Positions 34,766-42,973 of a stretch of 64,000 nt of DNA are shown piece by piece. Source of the DNA: Streptomyces ureilyticus (lineage in GTDB: Bacteria > Actinomycetota > Actinomycetes > Streptomycetales > Streptomycetaceae); assembly GCF_011045025.1 (NCBI RefSeq), contig NZ_JAAKZX010000018.1, positions 18,180-82,179 on the forward strand, written 5' to 3'. Numbering within the stretch: the first letter of the stretch is position 1; each line of letters opens with the position of its first letter. Below the pieces are notes generated by a model, which made no database searches, was not told where the DNA came from, and was given only the letters and a program-made list of their open reading frames with translations. A program made the position numbers and the translations under genes.

Positions 34766-36283
34766 GTGACGACGATGACGGAAGCGTCCGTGCGGGAGTT
34801 CAAGATGCCCGACGTGGGCGAGGGACTCACCGAGGCCGAGATCCTCAAGTGGTACGTGCAGCCCGGTGACACCGTCACCGATGGGCAGGTGGTCTGCGAG
34901 GTCGAGACGGCGAAGGCGGCCGTCGAGCTGCCGATTCCGTACAACGGGGTCGTGCGGGAGCTCAGGTTCCCCGAAGGGACGACGGTCGACGTGGGCACGG
35001 CGATCATCACCGTCGACGAGGGGGGCGGGGCTGCCTCCGGTGGGGCTGCTCCGGCGGCGGAGTCCGAGACATCAACGGAGACTCCGGCTGCGACCCCGCC
35101 CGCGCCGGAGGCGCAGAAACCCGAGGGGCGCAAACCGGTCCTGGTCGGGTACGGCGTGGCCGAGGCGTCGACGAAGCGGCGTCCCCGTAAGGGGGTTCCG
35201 GTTCAGCAGGCCCAGGGGCAGGCCCAGACCCGGGCAGGGGCCCAGCGGCCCGCGGCGGCGGCTGCGGCTGCGGTCCAGGGCGAACTGAACGGGCACACGA
35301 GTCCTGTGGACCGCCCCTCTCCGGTGGGCGGTACGCCTTCGGCCGGCAGTCCGCCCTCGCCCGGCAGTACGACTCCGGTGGGCCGCCCGCTGGCGAAGCC
35401 GCCGGTGCGCAAGCTGGCCAAGGACCTGGGCGTGGACCTGGCGACGGTCACCCCGTCCGGGCCGGACGGGGTCATCACGCGCGAGGACGTGCACGCGGCG
35501 TCGGCGCCCCCGGCTCCCGAGCCGGTGCAGACGCCCGTCGCCGCGCCGACGCCGGCACCGGCGGCGGTGTCGCACGAGGGCGCCCGTGAGACCCGTATCC
35601 CCATCAAGGGCGTCCGCAAGGCCACGGCGACCGCGATGATCGACTCGGCGTTCACGGCGCCGCATGTCACGGAGTTCGTGACGGTCGACGTGACCCGCAC
35701 GATGAAGCTCATCGAGGAGCTCAAGCAGGACAAGGACCTCGCGGGCCTGCGCGTGAACCCCCTCCTGCTCATTGCCAAGGCCCTCCTGGTGGCGATCAAG
35801 CGGCATCCTGAGGTGAACGCGTCCTGGGACGAGGCGAACCAGGAGATCGTGCTCAAGCACTACGTGAACCTGGGCATCGCGGCGGCCACCCCCCGCGGCC
35901 TGATCGTCCCGAACATCAAGGACGCCCACACCAAGACGCTGCCCGAACTGGCGCAGGCACTCGGCGAGTTGGTGTCAACAGCCCGCGAGGGCAGGACATC
36001 CCCCGCTGCCATGCAGGGCGGTACGGTCACGATCACGAACGTCGGAGTCTTCGGCGTCGACACGGGCACGCCGCTCCTCAACCCTGGCGAGTCCGCGATC
36101 CTCGCCGTCGGCCAGATCAAGCCCCAGCCCTGGGTCCACAAGGGCAAGGTGAAGCCGCGCCAGGTCACCACGCTGGCGCTCAGCTTCGACCACCGCCTGG
36201 TGGACGGGGAGTTGGGCTCCAAGGTGCTGGCGGATGTGGCGGCGATCCTGGAGCAGCCGAAGCGGCTGATTACCTGGGCCTGA
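34766..36283 (+). CDS. bkdC: 2-oxoacid dehydrogenase E2 acyltransferase (second bkd locus)
   Basis: 505 residues from GTG 34766, six bases after GAGGAG; ATG 34775 is a close alternative. Domains in order: one lipoyl domain (VETAKAAVEL with the lipoyl Lys), a Pro/Ala/Gln linker, the subunit-binding domain (PPVRKLAKDLGVDLATV), a second linker, and the catalytic domain ending with DHRLVDGELGSKV. It completes the second E1/E2 set. A hairpin follows the stop. As at the first locus, no E3 gene is present. Confidence 0.93.
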   Translation: MTTMTEASVREFKMPDVGEGLTEAEILKWYVQPGDTVTDGQVVCEVETAKAAVELPIPYNGVVRELRFPEGTTVDVGTAIITVDEGGGAASGGAAPAAESETSTETPAATPPAPEAQKPEGRKPVLVGYGVAEASTKRRPRKGVPVQQAQGQAQTRAGAQRPAAAAAAAVQGELNGHTSPVDRPSPVGGTPSAGSPPSPGSTTPVGRPLAKPPVRKLAKDLGVDLATVTPSGPDGVITREDVHAASAPPAPEPVQTPVAAPTPAPAAVSHEGARETRIPIKGVRKATATAMIDSAFTAPHVTEFVTVDVTRTMKLIEELKQDKDLAGLRVNPLLLIAKALLVAIKRHPEVNASWDEANQEIVLKHYVNLGIAAATPRGLIVPNIKDAHTKTLPELAQALGELVSTAREGRTSPAAMQGGTVTITNVGVFGVDTGTPLLNPGESAILAVGQIKPQPWVHKGKVKPRQVTTLALSFDHRLVDGELGSKVLADVAAILEQPKRLITWA

Positions 36284-36309
36284 CGGTCGTCGGTTGGACA
36301 GATTCCACG

Positions 36310-36351
36310 CAGAGAGGCGGTCGCAAGTTGGGATTGCGGCCGCCCCCTCTG
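36310..36351 (+). terminator. Terminator after the second bkd operon
   Basis: CAGAG-A-GGCGGTCGCAA and TTGCGGCCGCC-CC-CTCTG form a long stem with one mismatch and a small bulge, around a seven-base loop, 27 bases after the E2 stop. Confidence 0.75.
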
Positions 36352-36433
36352 TCGGTCCCGCTTCAGTGGCCCGGGGCAGGGCTGGTTGAGCACGGCGGGC
36401 TGCACCTCGGCCTCCTCAAGGGGGCTCGTCCCC

Positions 36434-36506
36434 ACTCTCTACCTGCGGGGATGCTGAGACAGTGACTTCCAGTCACTGTCTCGAGAAAGTCTCGATGCTC
36501 CTCCGG
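36434..36506. repeat. 73-bp repeat, left copy, with perfect hairpin
   Basis: Matches 39054-39126 at 57 of 73 positions without gaps. It contains a 12-bp perfect stem, GAGACAGTGACT (36456-36467) and AGTCACTGTCTC (36471-36482). The two copies flank the toxin-antitoxin and WhiJ-like island. The 325 gene-free bases at 36284-36608 hold only this repeat and two terminators. Confidence 0.75.
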
Positions 36507-36552
36507 TATGGCGGAGGGCGCCCGGTGTCTGCGGATGAGGAACACGCGGAGA

Positions 36553-36586
36553 GGGCTGCCCAGTCGTCACCATGACGGGGCAGCCC
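36553..36586 (-). terminator. Terminator after the RelE-type toxin gene
   Basis: GGGCTGCCC and GGGCAGCCC form a 9-bp stem, with a few more pairs possible inside (GTC/GAC). It lies just beyond the toxin stop codon on the minus strand. Confidence 0.65.
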
Positions 36587-36608
36587 ACTTGTGGACCCTG
36601 TGCCGAGT

Positions 36609-36863
36609 TCAGACGGCTGTGCTTCCCACCATGAGGATCTTGATGGCGACGGTCCCGCCGTCGATCTCGTACGTGGCTCGGTAGGCGCCGACACGCAGTC
36701 GTCGCAGGCTGGTGCCGCCGAGTTTGCTGCTTGTGGCGGGCTCAGGATTCCGGGCAAGTTCGTTGATCGCTTTGACCAGTGGCTTCACCGAGTCACCGTC
36801 GCGCGCCCGGAGTCGCTTGAGGCCCTCGGACGCGGTCCTCTCCCAGATGATCGTGTATGTCAA
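36609..36863 (-). CDS. RelE/ParE-superfamily toxin
   Basis: 84 residues from TTG 36863, in TTGA overlap with the upstream partner's stop; no ATG or GTG is present at a sensible position. The sequence TYTIIWERTASEGLKRL, then LRRLRVGAYRATYEID and a C-terminal strand, matches the RelE/ParE fold of ribosome-dependent mRNA interferases or gyrase inhibitors. The Arg-rich centre fits RelE. Its target cannot be decided from sequence. The order is antitoxin first, toxin second, as in most type II modules. Confidence 0.85.
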   Translation of the reverse strand: MTYTIIWERTASEGLKRLRARDGDSVKPLVKAINELARNPEPATSSKLGGTSLRRLRVGAYRATYEIDGGTVAIKILMVGSTAV

Positions 36864-37207
36864 GGGACTTCCGATCCGGCGGCGATGGCCTCGATCTGTT
36901 CCGGGGTGGACGTCGGGCCGCCCACGGCGCGCGCATACAGGGAGACGGTCACGTCGGCGAAGTCGATCGCCGCCCGGCGGGTCTCCTCGTCCGACGCCGA
37001 GTCGGCGAGTGCCTGGGTCCACCAGTGGTTGAGGAAGGCGTCGAAGCTGCCGGAGTCGGTCAGGGCGCCCAACTCCGTGTAGAAATCGGCCCGGTGGTCG
37101 AGCCGCAGGGCTGTCCCGATGCCGTCAACGGTGCGTTGGACGACCTCGCCCGTGAATCCGTTGGCTTCCCGAGCCTCTGCCACTGCGACCTGCCACTCGG
37201 CTGCCAT
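36860..37207 (-). CDS. Putative antitoxin partner of the RelE-type toxin, family unknown
   Basis: 115 residues from ATG 37207, chosen because AAAGGGG lies six bases upstream; ATG 37213 is too close to it. The sequence is acidic and mostly helical (VAEAREANGFTGEVVQRTVD and SASDEETRRAAIDFADVTVS). I see no ribbon-helix-helix, Xre or Phd/YefM signature, which is unusual for an antitoxin. Overlap with the toxin gene is the main reason for the call. It could also be an unrelated coupled protein. Confidence 0.6.
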   Translation of the reverse strand: MAAEWQVAVAEAREANGFTGEVVQRTVDGIGTALRLDHRADFYTELGALTDSGSFDAFLNHWWTQALADSASDEETRRAAIDFADVTVSLYARAVGGPTSTPEQIEAIAAGSEVP

Positions 37208-37271
37208 CTGCATCCCCTTTCGCCGTGCCGCCAAGGTACCGTCGCGGCACCCTCGCAGACGGCCGAGCAGC

Positions 37272-37691
37272 CTACGCATTCGGCGCTCCCGGAATGTCCA
37301 GCTCTGCCCACACCGTCTTTCCCACGGTGAGCTTCTCCACGGCCCATCGGCTGGAGAGCGTACGAACGATGAGCAGCCCGCGCCCGAACTGGTCGCCGTC
37401 GTCCGCCGTGCGGGGTTCCGGCAGGCGCTCGCCTTTCGGGTCGGTGACGGCGATACGGAAGGCCTTGGCGGTGAGCGAGGTCTCCACTCGGAACAGTCGG
37501 TCGTGCAGGCAGCCGTACAGCAGGGCGTTGATGCACAACTCGCTTGTCAGCAGCGCCGCGTCGGCGGCTACGCCGGATTGGCCCCAGTCGACTGCGAGCT
37601 GGGCGACGCGTCTGCGGGCGACGGGGATGTTCTGCGGATACGGGGTGTAGCTGATGGCGTCGTGACGGTCCGGGTCACAGGAGCCGGTCAT
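37272..37691 (-). CDS. ATP-binding regulator (AbaA-like/RsbW-type HATPase)
   Basis: 139 residues from ATG 37691, with AAGGAGG upstream. It has the single-domain GHKL ATPase fold: N-box in LLTSELCINALLYG, then the G-box in FGRGLLIVRTL. Similar small ATPases lie next to WhiJ-like regulators and DUF397 proteins in many Streptomyces clusters, AbaA being the best known. They may act as anti-sigma kinases, but the targets are mostly unknown. It diverges from the WhiJ-like gene at 37952. Confidence 0.85.
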   Translation of the reverse strand: MTGSCDPDRHDAISYTPYPQNIPVARRRVAQLAVDWGQSGVAADAALLTSELCINALLYGCLHDRLFRVETSLTAKAFRIAVTDPKGERLPEPRTADDGDQFGRGLLIVRTLSSRWAVEKLTVGKTVWAELDIPGAPNA

Positions 37692-37951
37692 CGGCGTGCA
37701 CCTCCTTGTGCGGGGCTGGATGCTCGGGGTGGCCGTCAGATTGGTGGGGGGCTCTGCCGTACAAGCCCTGGGGTGGGCGGCACGGTGCACTTCCATCAAC
37801 TGGTGTCGCTGAGTAGGTGATTGAGTGCTGACCGTAGCTGCGAGTCGAGTAGGCCATCACGTCGGTAGGCCATAAATTTCTACTCGAACTTGCTTGCTCA
37901 CAGTGTGGAGACGGCACAGACTGTGACCAACTTGCTGGGAGGGAGCGCGAT

Positions 37952-38833
37952 ATGGCAGGCAGGAACCCTGATCGCGGTGTGTCTGTGTCGACGGTGCTGG
38001 CGCGCCGACTCGGCGGGGAGCTGCTGCGCATGCGCGAGGGGTGCGGGATGCGTCAGACGCATGCGGCTGAGGCTCTGTCGGCGTCGGTGGCCAAGGTCGC
38101 GAAGATGGAGCGTGGTCTCGTGCCTGTGAGGGATCCGGACGTGCGGGCGCTCTGCCACCTCTACGGGCAGGACGATCCGAAGGGCATCGACCGCCTACTG
38201 GCGCTGGCCAAGGCCGACCGTGACCGCCGCAAGGCCAAGGGCTGGTGGAACCAGTACCCCCACCTGAAGGCGCAGATCGAGTACGTCGCCCTGGAAGACA
38301 TCGCCACAGAGCTTCGTACCTGGCAACTCGCCTTCGTTCCGGGCCTCTTGCAGACCGCCGACTACGCCCGCGCTCTCGCCGTGGGTAACGGAGCTTGGAA
38401 GGACCTCGACGAGATCGAGTCCTTCGTGGCGGCGAGGATGGCCCGGCAGGCGAGGCTGGCCGGTGAGCGCCCGCTGCACCTATGGGCAGTGCTGCACGAA
38501 GGTGCGCTGCGGCAGCTGGTCGGTGGAAGGGATGTCATGCGCGCCCAGTTGGAGCACCTTCTCGATGCGGCTCAACTGCCCAACGTACGCGTCCAGATCG
38601 TCCCGTTCATCGCGGGCGCTCACCCCGGGATGACCAGCGCCTTCACCCTGGTTTCCTTCGCCGAGCCCGGTGCTCTGGACGTTGTTCAGGCGGATACCGT
38701 GTCGACGAAGGTCTGGCTCGAGAGCGAGACTGATGCCGCACACCACGACGCGATTTTCGATCGCATCACGCGGCTGGGGTTGGCGCAGCACAACTCCGTC
38801 AGCCTCATCGACAGCATCCGCAAGGAGATGTAG
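37952..38833 (+). CDS. WhiJ-like helix-turn-helix regulator with DUF5753 domain
   Basis: 293 residues from ATG 37952, with GGGAGGGAG upstream. An Xre-type helix-turn-helix fills residues about 18-75 (LGGELLRMREGCGMRQTHAA, then LSASVAKVAKMERGLV). The DUF5753 domain, proposed to bind a ligand, spans about 95-285 and contains IPGLLQT-like FVPGLLQTADYARAL and AHPGMTSAFTLVSFAEP. WhiJ proteins act in development together with the small DUF397 protein encoded next to them, here seven bases downstream. The specific role here is unknown. Confidence 0.9.
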   Translation: MAGRNPDRGVSVSTVLARRLGGELLRMREGCGMRQTHAAEALSASVAKVAKMERGLVPVRDPDVRALCHLYGQDDPKGIDRLLALAKADRDRRKAKGWWNQYPHLKAQIEYVALEDIATELRTWQLAFVPGLLQTADYARALAVGNGAWKDLDEIESFVAARMARQARLAGERPLHLWAVLHEGALRQLVGGRDVMRAQLEHLLDAAQLPNVRVQIVPFIAGAHPGMTSAFTLVSFAEPGALDVVQADTVSTKVWLESETDAAHHDAIFDRITRLGLAQHNSVSLIDSIRKEM

Positions 38834-38839
38834 GCCAAC

Positions 38840-39031
38840 GTGTCCGAGTTCCAGTTCGCGAAGTCCACGTACAGCAGCGGCGACCCGCACGGCGAGTGCG
38901 TCGAAGTCGCCCGCAACATCCCCGGCACCATAGCCATCCGCGACTCCAAGGACCTCGACGGCCCGATACTCCGGCTTGCGCCGAAGGCGTGGTTGTCTTT
39001 CGTCGAGTCCACCGTGAGGTGCCAGCCCTGA
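38840..39031 (+). CDS. DUF397 small protein, partner of the WhiJ-like regulator
   Basis: 63 residues from GTG 38840. It shows the DUF397 pattern: FAKSTYSSGDPHGECVEVA, then IAIRDSKDLDGPIL and AWLSFVESTVR. Such proteins are encoded beside Xre/DUF5753 regulators and seem to bind and control them. It belongs to the same transcription unit as the gene upstream. Confidence 0.92.
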   Translation: MSEFQFAKSTYSSGDPHGECVEVARNIPGTIAIRDSKDLDGPILRLAPKAWLSFVESTVRCQP

Positions 39032-39053
39032 GCCGGGAGACCTTTTCTCCACC

Positions 39054-39126
39054 ACTCTCCACCTGCGGAAATGCTGAGACCGCAAGCTCCAGTTACGGTC
39101 TCGAGAATCTCTCAGTGCCCCTCGGG
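39054..39126. repeat. 73-bp repeat, right copy
   Basis: Pairs with the copy at 36434. The hairpin is partly kept, with GAGACCG (39076-39082) opposite CGGTCTC (39096-39102). Two stem positions changed on both sides together (A-T to C-G and G-C to A-T), which suggests that structure is under selection. Confidence 0.72.
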
Positions 39127-39498
39127 GACCCGGTCGGAGAATGCCTGCCTCGATTTCTTGGAAGCCAAGACAGGCACGGCGACCAGTGCGAGCGCGCTAA
39201 TGGTGTTGAGTGCCGGGGTGAGGCCGAAGGTCGTGACGAGTGCCGGTGCGCCCAGTGCGCCGACAACGGCGGCGAGGGAGTCCACGGCGAAGAACAGGGC
39301 GCCGATGCGGCCGAGCATGGCGGGCGGGGCGGTGCGCTGGATGTGGGTTTCCACGGAGATGAGCAGGACGCTGCCGGGTAAGCCGATCAGAGCCGCAGCC
39401 GCGATGGCGGTCGGCAGATTCGGTGCGTTGAACAGGGCGAAGTACGCCGCGCCGTTGGCCAGTTGAGTCGTACTCAGTAGGACCTCGATCGGCTCCTG
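39112..39498 (-). pseudogene. C-terminal remnant of an MFS transporter
   Basis: About 125 residues on the minus strand with membrane helices resembling the last third of a major facilitator transporter: LPTAIAAAALIGLPGSVLLI, a PPAMLGRIGALFFAVDSLAA segment and LALVAVPVLAS. The N-terminal two thirds are missing, and the upstream bases run into a terminator hairpin. The stop region overlaps the end of the 73-bp repeat. It cannot code for a working transporter. Confidence 0.75.
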
Positions 39499-39543
39499 GA
39501 CCTGCTCCTGTTGGCCCAGTGGGAGTCTGAGGCGGAGAAGTGA

Positions 39544-39600
39544 GACGGGGAGGGGAGTTGGGCGGAGCATCGGCTGCCCCGCCCAACTCCCCTCCCCGTC
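39544..39600. terminator. 22-bp perfect hairpin
   Basis: A 22-base arm at 39544-39565 (starting GACGGGGAGG) and its exact complement at 39579-39600, with a 13-base loop. It lies 13 bases beyond the carboxypeptidase stop on the minus strand and close to the truncated MFS end. Confidence 0.85.
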
Positions 39601-39613
39601 GCCCTACCTCTTG

Positions 39614-40513
39614 CTACCGCCTGAACGCGTAATCCATCATCTTCTTCGCGTCCGATGCGCGGCTCGTCGACGAAGTCGACGCGAGGACCGTGCCGATGAC
39701 CGTCTTGCCGTTGCGCGTCGCGGCGAAGACCAGGCAGTACTTGGCCTCCGGGCCGGAGCCGGTCTTGACGCCGAGGGCGCCGGTGTAGGTGCCGAGGAGG
39801 GGGTTCGTGTTCTTCCAGGGCGCCATCGTGCGGGTGCCGCCGGTCCTGGTGGTCGTCTTGGCCGTGTAGTTCTTCGTCTTGACGATCGAGCGGAACGTGG
39901 AGTTCTTCATCGCGCTGCTGGCGAGCTTCGTCAGGTCGCGCGGCGTGGAGTAGTTCGAGCCCCTGCCGATGCCGTCGAACGAGTCGAACTTCGTGTTCCT
40001 CAGGCCCAGGTCCCTGGCCTGCTTGTTCATCTTGCCGATGAACGACTTCACGCGGGCGGCCCGCGTCGAGCCGGAGCCGAACTTGTCGGCGAGCGCGTAC
40101 GCGGCGTCGCAGCCGGACGGCAGCATCAGCCCGTACAGCAGCTGACGGACCGTGACCTTGTCGCCGACGATCAGCTTGGCGTTCGAGGCCCAGTTGTTCT
40201 GGACGATGTAGTCGCTGTACGCCTTCTGGATCGTGACCTTGGCGTTCAGGTTGAGGTTCGGCTGCGACAGCACGACCTTCGCGGTCATGATCTTCGTGGT
40301 CGAGCCGGTGGAGCGGCGGGTGTCCGCGGCCTTCGTGTAAAGCGTCTTGGCGGTGCCGTTGTTCATCACGTAGCCGCCCTTGGCGGCGATCGTGGGCGCG
40401 GTGGCGGCCGTCGCGGGCGCCGCGGTGAGGGCTCCGGTCGCGAGCATGGCTCCGGTGGTGATGACCACGGCGGCAGCTCTGCGGACCCGTGCGCCCATAA
40501 TGCCGGTTTTCAA
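39614..40513 (-). CDS. D-alanyl-D-alanine carboxypeptidase (S11), secreted
   Basis: 299 residues. A signal peptide (VRRAAAVVITTGAMLATGAL, cut near ATA-ATA) leads to a penicillin-binding fold. The active-site motif SxxK is STTK in STGSTTKIM, the second motif is SGC in MLPSGCDAAYAL (SGN is more usual), and the third is KTG in GVKTGSG. It trims the terminal D-Ala from peptidoglycan side chains outside the membrane. It lacks the long C-terminal anchor of some relatives. Confidence 0.9.
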   Translation of the reverse strand: MKTGIMGARVRRAAAVVITTGAMLATGALTAAPATAATAPTIAAKGGYVMNNGTAKTLYTKAADTRRSTGSTTKIMTAKVVLSQPNLNLNAKVTIQKAYSDYIVQNNWASNAKLIVGDKVTVRQLLYGLMLPSGCDAAYALADKFGSGSTRAARVKSFIGKMNKQARDLGLRNTKFDSFDGIGRGSNYSTPRDLTKLASSAMKNSTFRSIVKTKNYTAKTTTRTGGTRTMAPWKNTNPLLGTYTGALGVKTGSGPEAKYCLVFAATRNGKTVIGTVLASTSSTSRASDAKKMMDYAFRR

Positions 40514-40727
40514 GTCGAGTACCCCGATTACGTCGTATGCCCCAAATGCCCCTGGAGGGCGGCCACTTGGCGGCGACCTGAGCGAGTCGCCTGCCCCTGC
40601 GACACGTATGACACGTAAGTAGCACAGGTGGTTGCAGCATCCGTGGGGCGGGGTGCATTTAGCGCCGTGCGTTCCGAATCCTGGACGGCCCGCGACGATG
40701 CGTACGTGTTGTATCTATGCTGTGCGC

Positions 40728-41438
40728 ATGCCTGCAGCACCCTCCCCGACCCCGACCGGGACCGCGTCGTCCGCGTCCCGATCCGCCAAGCAGCCGCCCG
40801 CCAAGCAACCCCCCGCCGCCGAACGTGTCTACGCCCACGTCAAGCAGGGAGTCCTGGAGCGCCGGTACGAGGGCGGGACGCTGCTCACCGAGGGCGAGCT
40901 GGCCGAGGCGGTCGGGGTCTCGCGCACCCCCGTTCGCGAGGCGCTGCTGAAGCTTGAGGTCGAAGGGCTGATCAAGCTCTACCCGAAGAAGGGCGCGCTG
41001 GTCCTGCCTGTCTCCGCGCAGGAGATCGCCGACGTCGTGGAGACCCGGCAGCTCGTCGAGGAGCACGCGATCCGCAAGGCGGTGCCGGCCTCGCCCGCGC
41101 TCATCGAGCGCCTCACGCAGCTCCTGGAGAAGCAGCGGGAACAGGCCGAGGCAGGCGACCTGGCCGCAGCCGCCGTCACCGACCGCTGCTTCCACGCCGA
41201 GATCGTCCGCAGCGGCGGGAACGAAATCCTCTCGCGGCTCTACGACCAGCTCCGCGACCGGCAGTTGCGCATGGGCGTCGCCGTCATGCACGCCCACCCC
41301 GACCGCGTCACCAAGACGCTCACCGAGCACCGCGAGATCCTCGAAGCGCTGCGCTCCGGCGACGCGGAGGCGGCCGTCGACCTGGTCCACCGGCACGTCA
41401 GCTGGTTCTCCAGCCTCGCGCGGGGTGACGTCCGATGA
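40728..41438 (+). CDS. GntR-family regulator (FadR/FCD subfamily)
   Basis: 236 residues from ATG 40728. A low-complexity N-terminus of 30 residues is followed by the winged helix-turn-helix (TEGELAEAVGVSRTPVREAL) and an FCD ligand domain with helices and metal-binding His residues (RCFHAEIVRSGGN, LTEHREILEAL). No ribosome binding site is visible; the mRNA may start at or near the ATG. Its stop overlaps the MFS transporter start (ATGA), so it probably controls that transporter in response to an organic acid. Confidence 0.9.
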   Translation: MPAAPSPTPTGTASSASRSAKQPPAKQPPAAERVYAHVKQGVLERRYEGGTLLTEGELAEAVGVSRTPVREALLKLEVEGLIKLYPKKGALVLPVSAQEIADVVETRQLVEEHAIRKAVPASPALIERLTQLLEKQREQAEAGDLAAAAVTDRCFHAEIVRSGGNEILSRLYDQLRDRQLRMGVAVMHAHPDRVTKTLTEHREILEALRSGDAEAAVDLVHRHVSWFSSLARGDVR

Positions 41439-42748
41439 CCGCCGCGGGAGGCTCCACGCCCACGGCCCTCCCCGGCGATCCGCCCGGCGGCCGTCGCGCC
41501 GTCCTGGTCTGGTCCGTCGGCGTCTCCGTCTACTTCGTCGCGGTCATCTTCCGTACGTCCCTGGGGGTGGCCGGACTTGACGCCGCCGACCGCTTCGACG
41601 TGGGCGCCTCCGCGCTGTCCACCTTCTCGATCCTCCAGCTCCTCGTCTACGCGGGCATGCAGATACCCGTCGGCCTGCTGGTGGACCGGCTCGGCACCAA
41701 GAAGGTGCTGACCATCGGCGTACTCCTGTTCACGGCAGGTCAGCTGGGCTTCGCCTTCTCGCCCTCGTACGGGATGGCGCTGGCCGCCCGCGCGCTGCTC
41801 GGCCTCGGTGACGCGATGACGTTCATCAGCGTGCTGCGGCTCGGCGCGCGCTGGTTCCCGGCCCGGCGTGGCCCGATGGTCGCGCAGATGGCGGGCCTGG
41901 TGGGCATGGCGGGCAACCTCGTCTCGACGCTCGTCCTGGCCCGGCTGCTGCACGGCGTCGGCTGGACCGCGGCCTTCGCGGGCAGCTCGCTCGCGGGCGT
42001 CGTCGTCCTCGTACTGATGCTGCTGTTCCTCAAGGACCACCCCGAGGGGCATGAACCGGAGCCTTTCCCACACCAGGGCGGCGCGTATGTGCGCCGGCAG
42101 ATCGTCGCGTCCTGGCGGGAGCCCGGGACGCGGCTCGGGCTGTGGGTGCACTTCACCACGCAGTTCCCGGCGATGGTGTTCCTGCTGTTGTGGGGCCTGC
42201 CGTTCCTCGTCGAGGCGCAGGGGCTTTCGCGGGCGACGGCCGGTGAGCTGCTGACGCTTGTCGTGCTCTCCAACATGGTGATCGGCCTGGTGTACGGGCA
42301 GATCGTCGCCCGGCACCACGCGGCGCGGCTTCCGCTGGCGCTCGGCACGGTGCTGTCGACGGCGGCGGTCTGGGCCGCCACGCTCGCGTACCCCGCCGAC
42401 CACGCGCCGATGTGGCTGCTGATCGTGCTCTGCACGGTGCTCGGCGCCTGTGGCCCCGCCTCGATGATCGGCTTCGACTTCGCCCGCCCCGCGAACCCGC
42501 CCGAGCGTCAGGGCACGGCCTCCGGAATCACCAACATGGGCGGTTTCGTCGCCTCGATGACGACGCTGTTCGCGATCGGCGCGCTGCTGGACGCCACCGG
42601 TGACGACTACGGCATCGCCTTTTCCGCGGTGTTCGTGCTCCAGGCGCTCGGCCTCGGCCAGATCCTGCGGCTGCGCCGCCAGGCGGCCCGCCGCGAGCGC
42701 GAACGGCTGGTCGCGAGCCGGGTGGAGACGGTGCACGTGCCGGCGTGA
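41435..42748 (+). CDS. MFS transporter
   Basis: 437 residues with about twelve membrane helices. Signature segments include LLVDRLGTKKVLTIGVLLF between helices 2 and 3, and FVASMTTLFAIGALLDATGD near the end. GDAMTFISVLRLGARWFPAR resembles anion/H+ symporter-like members. Substrate unknown. It is translationally coupled to the GntR gene, which suggests substrate-induced expression. Confidence 0.88.
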   Translation: MTAAGGSTPTALPGDPPGGRRAVLVWSVGVSVYFVAVIFRTSLGVAGLDAADRFDVGASALSTFSILQLLVYAGMQIPVGLLVDRLGTKKVLTIGVLLFTAGQLGFAFSPSYGMALAARALLGLGDAMTFISVLRLGARWFPARRGPMVAQMAGLVGMAGNLVSTLVLARLLHGVGWTAAFAGSSLAGVVVLVLMLLFLKDHPEGHEPEPFPHQGGAYVRRQIVASWREPGTRLGLWVHFTTQFPAMVFLLLWGLPFLVEAQGLSRATAGELLTLVVLSNMVIGLVYGQIVARHHAARLPLALGTVLSTAAVWAATLAYPADHAPMWLLIVLCTVLGACGPASMIGFDFARPANPPERQGTASGITNMGGFVASMTTLFAIGALLDATGDDYGIAFSAVFVLQALGLGQILRLRRQAARRERERLVASRVETVHVPA

Positions 42749-42973
42749 CCGGCGCACGTGCCCGCGTGACGCCAGGTGGTTGTCCCTGACTGCCCTTCGC
42801 AGCCGAGATGTTGCTCTGTCATGGGCGCGTGACAACGGTGTCGTGAAGCGGGGACGAGCGTGACCTGCGGGGCTTTCGGGACCTCATAGTGATCAGACAG
42901 CGGGGGAACGGCGGAAGCGCGCCGACGCCCCACCAGGTCCCGCAACTCCGCGCCCCAGGAAGGGTTTTCTGTG

